Source: Fervidicella metallireducens AeB | Lineage (GTDB): Bacteria > Bacillota > Clostridia > Clostridiales > Caloramatoraceae | NCBI RefSeq assembly: GCF_000601455.1 | Contig: NZ_AZQP01000024.1 | Location: forward strand, 1 to 42,056 | DNA length: 42,056 bases | Direction of reading: 5' to 3' | Part shown: positions 38,125-42,056 of the stretch, in pieces | Layout of the letters: every line of letters begins with the position of its first letter | Position numbering within the stretch: position 1 is the first letter of the stretch | Made by a program: the position numbers and the translations under genes | Notes under the pieces: model-generated | The model's input: the letters and a program-made list of their open reading frames with translations, nothing else | Told to the model about the DNA's origin: nothing | Databases searched by the model: none

Positions 38125-38684
38125 TATATGTAAATTTTACATATAAGTAATTAAGTGCAGTAAAAGGCTGCTTTATTTTATGTTTTTAATAGTAACAAAT
38201 TACTTTTAAAATTTAATAAGCCAATTAAAATGATGTTTAAAAACTTATTTAATATCTTTAAAACTTATATAGCTTATATAAAAATCTTTAACGAGGAACT
38301 AGTTCCCCGACACTATAAAAATAGTTCCTTGAGTTCCTCGATAAAAAAGCATTAAAATTTAAAATGTAGTAGATGTTTTTTAATACTATCATTAAAAATA
38401 TTTACGTAATAAAAAAAGCCTTTAAACTCACTGTTTATCGGCTTTTTAACATTCTTAACATTATTCTATTTTAATATTTTAACGGTTTTTTAATGCTTTT
38501 TAACGGTTTCTTTTATTAATATATAATCCACAGGTTATCCACAACCTTTTAAGTGGTTTTATCCGTTTTCCCTCTGACAATGACAATCCCACTTAGACAA
38601 CCTTTTTCACACCTCTATTACGCTTAAACCTCGCCTATATCAAGGGTTCTCCCCTTTCTTTCCTTCTTTTCACGCCCTTTTACG
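38125..38684. other. Non-coding right-end region of the prophage
   Basis: No credible gene. It holds an inverted repeat (CGAGGAACT at 38291 with AGTTCCTCG about 33 bp on), the repressor terminator at 38411-38447, a direct repeat TTTTTAACGGTTT in the 38480s-38510s, and a perfect DnaA-box-like TTATCCACA (38535-38543). The repeats may be transposase or repressor sites. Confidence 0.5.
38411..38447 (+). terminator. Terminator-like hairpin after the repressor
   Basis: AAAAAAGCC (38412-38420) and GGCTTTTT (38440-38447) can pair across a 19-nt loop, followed by an AT-rich stretch. Moderate strength. Confidence 0.5.
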
Positions 38685-38696
38685 GATGTACCTCTC

Positions 38697-38723
38697 TTTT
38701 TGTATTTTCCTTGTCATATTACA
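38697..38723 (-). repeat. Right prophage terminus
   Basis: Read from the outside (minus strand): TGTAATA, then TGACAAGGAAAATACAAAAA. This matches the left-end repeat TGACACGCAAAATACAAAAA, and the 7-nt offset from the terminus is the same at both ends. Confidence 0.7.
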
Positions 38724-38728
38724 TCTGC
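38724..38728. repeat. 5-bp target-site duplication, right copy (tctgc)
   Basis: Identical to 134-138 and directly outside the right CA terminus. Confidence 0.75.
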
Positions 38729-39188
38729 TGTTACCTTCTTTAATCTTCCTACTTTGTCATATATATTTAGTGATATATTCCCCTTCGGGTCTGTTACCTT
38801 TTCTGCTATTTCTCCAATGTCTACACCTGATATTATATCATATTGATATACACTTTTTCCAATATCAGGAACATATTTTTCTATCACCCTGTTTAATTCA
38901 TCATATCTTCTTGTTGTTACTCCCGTAATATCCGTCGTTGTTAGTATATTACTGTTATTATCATAGGTGTATGAAACTGATATTGTTCCTGCTGTTTTTG
39001 TTTTTAGTCTTCCATGGATGTCATAGGTGAAGCTTGTTATTACACCATTTCTATCCTTAATTGTTTTTACTTTTCCGTCCTCAAAATATGTGTAGCTTTC
39101 TACCTTAGAGTCTACATAGGTGAATGCAGCTCCATTTGGTATTTTTCCACCATGGTCTATTCTTCTCTTTAGCTGGTTTCTTACTCCG
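38724..39188 (-). pseudogene. Rhs/YD-repeat fragment upstream of the prophage insertion
   Basis: The minus strand is open and encodes YD-repeat protein (GVITSFTYDIHGRLKTKTAG, SYTYDNNSNIL, VTDPKGNISLNIYDKVGRLKKVTA). The frame runs into the prophage end and stops at a TGA in its terminal repeat (38714-38716). Upstream it is cut off at ~39188 by the RAYT element. It is an orphan piece of an Rhs gene. Confidence 0.75.
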
Positions 39189-39189
39189 T

Positions 39190-39216
39190 GAAATATGGGA
39201 CATATGAAATATGGGA
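39190..39216 (-). repeat. REP-like direct repeat flanking the RAYT gene (left)
   Basis: GAAATATGGGACATAT occurs twice in tandem. The TGGGAC core is the complement of the GTCCCA core in the repeat on the other side of the transposase gene. Confidence 0.6.
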
Positions 39217-39426
39217 CATATACTTACTGTAATTACATAGTGAAATATATTTTTTTAAATATTTTCATATTTCTCATTAAATAGAGCTTTGTAATTTCCT
39301 TATCTAATATAACTTTATTCACTTTTTTTGCTAAATTACACTATGCTTGTCCAATCTTTATGCTTTATGAAAGCATTTATCTCTTTAACTTTTTAAAATA
39401 AAATTATTTAATTGGCTTTTTAAAAA

Positions 39427-40338
39427 TTAAGCATACTGTTCCATAAACTCATATGTAATATTTTTATATTTCTCATCATCTAAAAGTTTCACCCCAAGGC
39501 TGCTGAGCTTTGAAACCCTGCTTTGGGTTATGTTTCCAAGGATACGGCAAATTTCACTGCATTTTAAGTTGCAAAGACTTCTCATTAAAAGTACAGCCAG
39601 TGCCTTTGCTTCAACTATTTCTCTGCAGTGTTTTGTATGTAGCTTTATTTTTTCAATTCCAAGTTTTGTTGCGATAAATTCCAGTATTTCTTTGGTTTTA
39701 ATGTTTCTTATTAAAATCTTTCTTTCACTTCTGTATTCTGTTTCTTCATTTAAAAATTCAACTTCCTCTTTAAAAACCTTATCAGAACATTTATATACTA
39801 ATTTCATATAGCTTTCTCTGGCTTTTTTAGTTTTTTTGCTGAACATGCCCATAATAAAGCCATCATCAACAAGTTCATAGGGGTCATGTCTTAAGCCTAG
39901 GTATATTGAAAGGCTTGAAAACTCATATTTCTCTGGACAGTTTTCATATCCCTTTATATCACATGGGTTGTTGTGAACATATGCCGATAAGGCATCGAGA
40001 TACATTTCACTTTTTACCATTTTACTTTTAAATCTGTCCTGAAAAAGATGTCCATGTCTTTTGTGCCTGTGGTTAAAATATTGTGCATAGGAGAAATTTA
40101 TGCTGTGCATAATCCTTGAAATATCAGCTCCGTTGGCATCTATTATCAGATGTAGATGGTTATCCATAAGGCAGTAGCCATATACTCTGAATTCATAGAT
40201 CTTTTGATATTTTTTAACTAAGGCTAACTAGTTAAGCTTATCCTCATTATCTTTAAATAAATCAACTTCACTTATACTCCTTGCCATTACATGAAAAATG
40301 GCATCTTCTTTTTTCTGCCTTGCAATCCTTGTCGTAAT
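39427..40338 (-). pseudogene. RAYT (REP-associated Y1-type transposase) with in-frame stop
   Basis: The frame from ~40338 encodes TRIARQKKEDAIFHVMARSISEVDLF, then the HUH motif (YCLMDNHLHLII), the Y1 tyrosine region (NFSYAQYFNHRHKRHGHLFQDRFKS) and a helical C-terminus. This is the RAYT/TnpA-REP pattern. A TAG at 40228-40230 interrupts it after residue ~36, and the expected start reads ATT instead of ATG. The longest intact piece, 39427-40167, starts at the ATG just before the HUH histidines. It is probably inactive. Confidence 0.82.
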
Positions 40339-40343
40339 AAAAC

Positions 40344-40393
40344 ATCTCCCTTCAAAGTTTAATTCCTAACTAGTATTTCCTTTGAAGGGAGAT
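40344..40393. repeat. 14-bp perfect inverted repeat upstream of the RAYT gene
   Basis: ATCTCCCTTCAAAG (40344-40357) and its complement (40380-40393) with a 22-nt loop. It could be a terminator or a REP-type hairpin acted on by the transposase. Confidence 0.6.
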
Positions 40394-40404
40394 ATTATTC
40401 ATTA

Positions 40405-40456
40405 GTTCTGAACAATACTTATGTGTCCCACATTGTTCTTATGTGTCCCACATTGT
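40405..40456 (+). repeat. REP-like direct repeat flanking the RAYT gene (right)
   Basis: CTTATGTGTCCCACATTGTT occurs twice in tandem. With the inverted-core repeats at 39190-39216 it brackets the transposase gene. Confidence 0.6.
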
Positions 40457-40526
40457 TTTGCCAAGAAGGAGATACTTAAACCACTTTACACAAAATTATT
40501 TACATACTCGTTATTCGCTGGTCTAT

Positions 40527-40691
40527 TCATTTATTCATATTATTTCTCCTAAATATTCTTATTCCTGATAAAATAAAAAGAAAACTTGCACTTCCTAAAA
40601 GTATTGTTATTATTAATACGTCTGATATATCATAATACTTTAAATATATAATTAATGGAATTAATAGTAATAGCCCCAATATTATATCCAT
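40527..40691 (-). CDS. 54-residue two-helix membrane protein
   Basis: It starts MDIILGLLLLIPLIIYLKYY and continues with a second hydrophobic segment (VLIITILLGSASFLFILSGI) and a basic end (RIFRRNNMNK). TAGAGGT lies upstream of the ATG. It is downstream of the Rhs C-terminus on the same strand, the usual place for an immunity gene of a polymorphic toxin. Whether it is one is inference. Confidence 0.65.
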   Translation of the reverse strand: MDIILGLLLLIPLIIYLKYYDISDVLIITILLGSASFLFILSGIRIFRRNNMNK

Positions 40692-40890
40692 TAATACCTC
40701 TACTTTTTTATACCCTGCAACCCTATTAATTTTTTTTTATTTAATCCATTAACTTTATCCTTTCTCACAATAATTTTTTCACCTCACACCTTTATTTATT
40801 AACTTTTATTTTTTATCAAAAGCAAAACAAAAAATTATTCTTATTTTGCTTCTAATATACTATATACTAGTAATTTTCTTTATATTTTAT
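40692..40890. other. AT-rich intergenic stretch after the Rhs gene
   Basis: About 200 bp of AT-rich sequence with no gene. I see no clear terminator. Confidence 0.4.
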
Positions 40891-42056
40891 TTACTTTATA
40901 ATAAACTTTCTCTTGTCTAGTTCTCTCAAAATTTTGCTATTTAAATGACTTATTAAGGTAGACGATTGCTGCAAAACATTTCTCATATCGATATCTACTA
41001 CCCAATCCATATTTGTTTTAAATATAACATCTTCCTTATAATGTCCTATTTCCATTTTATCTCCAGTATACAATATTGGAGTTGCCACAAGTGCTCCATT
41101 ATTAAATGACAAATAATGAGTGTATGGATTTTCTTCATGTTTTGAATCAAATGTATATTTTATATCATAATCAATAAACCTATTTAAGTTATATGTTTGA
41201 ATTAAATCCTTTCTTAACAATTCTCCATATACTAATTGCATATTATCAATTACATCTATAGATTTTCCTGCATATTTAGTTAGTGTATCTGATACTCCAG
41301 CTTGAATAATAGCTCTATATTCATTACCCTTTTTCTGTATAACTATTTTTACTGGTATTCTTTCTGCTGAATTTGAGATAACTTTTACCAACTGTGCAAA
41401 AACCATACTCTTATGAAACCTCATTGTCCTATTTAAATCCTTAAACCATTCATTTCTTGTTTCTGGTGCCTCTTCAAATTCTAAGCCTGATAACCCTTTG
41501 GCTACATCAGCATTCTGTATAGAAAACTCCTTTGATAACTTTTCTTCAGTTTTCCATCCATCATTCTCCAGTTCAGCGTTAGACCCATTTTTATAGTTTG
41601 GCACATATATTGAATAAGTTTTTCCATCTACTGTTATTTTTCCTGTTTCTGTTGGTGCACTTGAAGGTAATTTGCTAAAGGACAATCCACTATTAACAAC
41701 TCCTGTTGATTTTTTTGTAGCAGTTGCTTTTACTTCACTAGAATTAACATTATTTGTACTTTTCTTTTTACTTACATCCTTTTGCTTTGATTTCGTACTC
41801 TTACTTATTGATGTTATATCTATCTTCTGTCCTACCTTTAGTTTTCTTGGATCACCCTTATACCCTAACTGTTTCCACTTATTTGAGTCACCAAGTTGCT
41901 TTTTCGCTAATCCTCCAAGTGTATCTCCCTTTTCAGCAACTGCATATGTTTTTCCATTTTGAACAACTGTTTTCCAATGACCTGTTGGATCAAAATACAT
42001 AATCGGCTCATTATGACAGTAAGTATATAGATTCAAACTAAGTGGGTCTTTCCTAT
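40891..42056 (-). CDS. Rhs-type protein, C-terminal part with LysM and unknown tip domain (partial)
   Basis: The frame is open to the right window edge. It begins with the conserved end of the Rhs core (DPLSLNLYTYCHNEPIMYFDPTGHW). A LysM domain follows (YAVAEKGDTLGGLAKKQLGDSNKWKQL), then a Ser/Lys-rich linker, then a ~240-residue C-terminal domain (ITVDGKTYSIYVPNYKNGSN... to HLNSKILRELDKRKFIIK) that I do not recognise. In Rhs proteins this variable tip is often a toxin; here it could also be a wall-associated domain. Confidence 0.8.
   Translation of the reverse strand, partial: RKDPLSLNLYTYCHNEPIMYFDPTGHWKTVVQNGKTYAVAEKGDTLGGLAKKQLGDSNKWKQLGYKGDPRKLKVGQKIDITSISKSTKSKQKDVSKKKSTNNVNSSEVKATATKKSTGVVNSGLSFSKLPSSAPTETGKITVDGKTYSIYVPNYKNGSNAELENDGWKTEEKLSKEFSIQNADVAKGLSGLEFEEAPETRNEWFKDLNRTMRFHKSMVFAQLVKVISNSAERIPVKIVIQKKGNEYRAIIQAGVSDTLTKYAGKSIDVIDNMQLVYGELLRKDLIQTYNLNRFIDYDIKYTFDSKHEENPYTHYLSFNNGALVATPILYTGDKMEIGHYKEDVIFKTNMDWVVDIDMRNVLQQSSTLISHLNSKILRELDKRKFIIK

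Larger units (their letters stand above)
139..38723. mobile_element. Mu-like transposable prophage (contractile-tailed) carrying a DGR
   Basis: The element is bounded by TG...CA ends with matching terminal motifs and a 5-bp duplication. It contains MuA-like and MuB-like transposition genes, Mor, GemA, DUF2730- and DUF3486-like Mu genes, and a complete head and contractile-tail gene set of PBSX/SPP1 type. It also carries lysis genes and a diversity-generating retroelement. It interrupts an Rhs-type gene. The transposase is frameshifted as read, so the prophage may be unable to move unless the shift is a sequencing error or is bypassed. Confidence 0.85.

Noticed and set aside
38686-38928. Plus-strand hydrophobic 80-residue frame at the prophage/Rhs junction
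   Set aside because: It spans the prophage end and is antisense to the YD-repeat fragment, so it is a chance frame.

Overview
The window looks like a chromosome segment of a low-GC Firmicute, most likely Clostridium sensu lato (AT-rich, strong AGGAGG ribosome sites, clostridial-type Rhs/LysM protein). Almost all of it is one Mu-like transposable prophage. I place its ends at 139 and 38723 (38,585 bp). Both termini read TGTA, 3 nt, then TG(T/A)CA(C/A)G(C/G)AAAA in inverted orientation. They are flanked by a 5-bp duplication (tctgc) inside a broken Rhs/YD-repeat gene; removing the element restores the Rhs reading frame.

The phage is read mainly right to left (minus strand). The right end holds a divergent repressor (37759-38124, +) and a Ner-like regulator (37371-37595, -). 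A run of tiny early genes follows, then a MuA-like DDE transposase split by a -1 frameshift (34040-32053), a MuB-like ATPase, small early genes, GemA, and a Mor-type activator ending at a terminator (28371-28413). The middle/late part has Mu-like genes (DUF2730- and DUF3486-like), a NusG/LoaP-like antiterminator, a complex structured RNA (26416-26551), large terminase, portal, a MuF protein with a possible nuclease-toxin tail, scaffold and capsid. A PBSX/Xkd-type contractile tail follows: sheath, tube, frameshifted chaperone, tape measure, LysM, baseplate. So it combines Mu-style replication with SPP1/PBSX-style morphogenesis.

Between tail and lysis genes sits a diversity-generating retroelement (DGR): a C-type-lectin/FGE-fold tail-tip target with a C-terminal variable repeat (VR), a small zinc-ribbon protein, Avd, three template-repeat (TR) copies in a 304-bp tandem array, and a DGR-type reverse transcriptase. 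Holin, amidase, an adenine methylase and a small regulator complete the left end.

The most unusual feature is RNA. The early minus-strand transcript carries four type-II hammerhead ribozymes (34074-34131, 35283-35340, 36031-36088, 36353-36413) and two twister ribozymes (30237-30290, 30731-30783). Each lies just 5' of the ribosome site of the next gene, so the early polycistronic RNA should cut itself into pieces. Four tiny plus-strand genes, each with the same extended -10 promoter and ribosome site, are interleaved with these minus-strand genes.

Right of the prophage are an Rhs fragment, a RAYT (REP-associated Y1 transposase) element with an in-frame stop, a 54-residue membrane protein, and the C-terminus of an Rhs protein with a LysM domain and an unknown tip domain.
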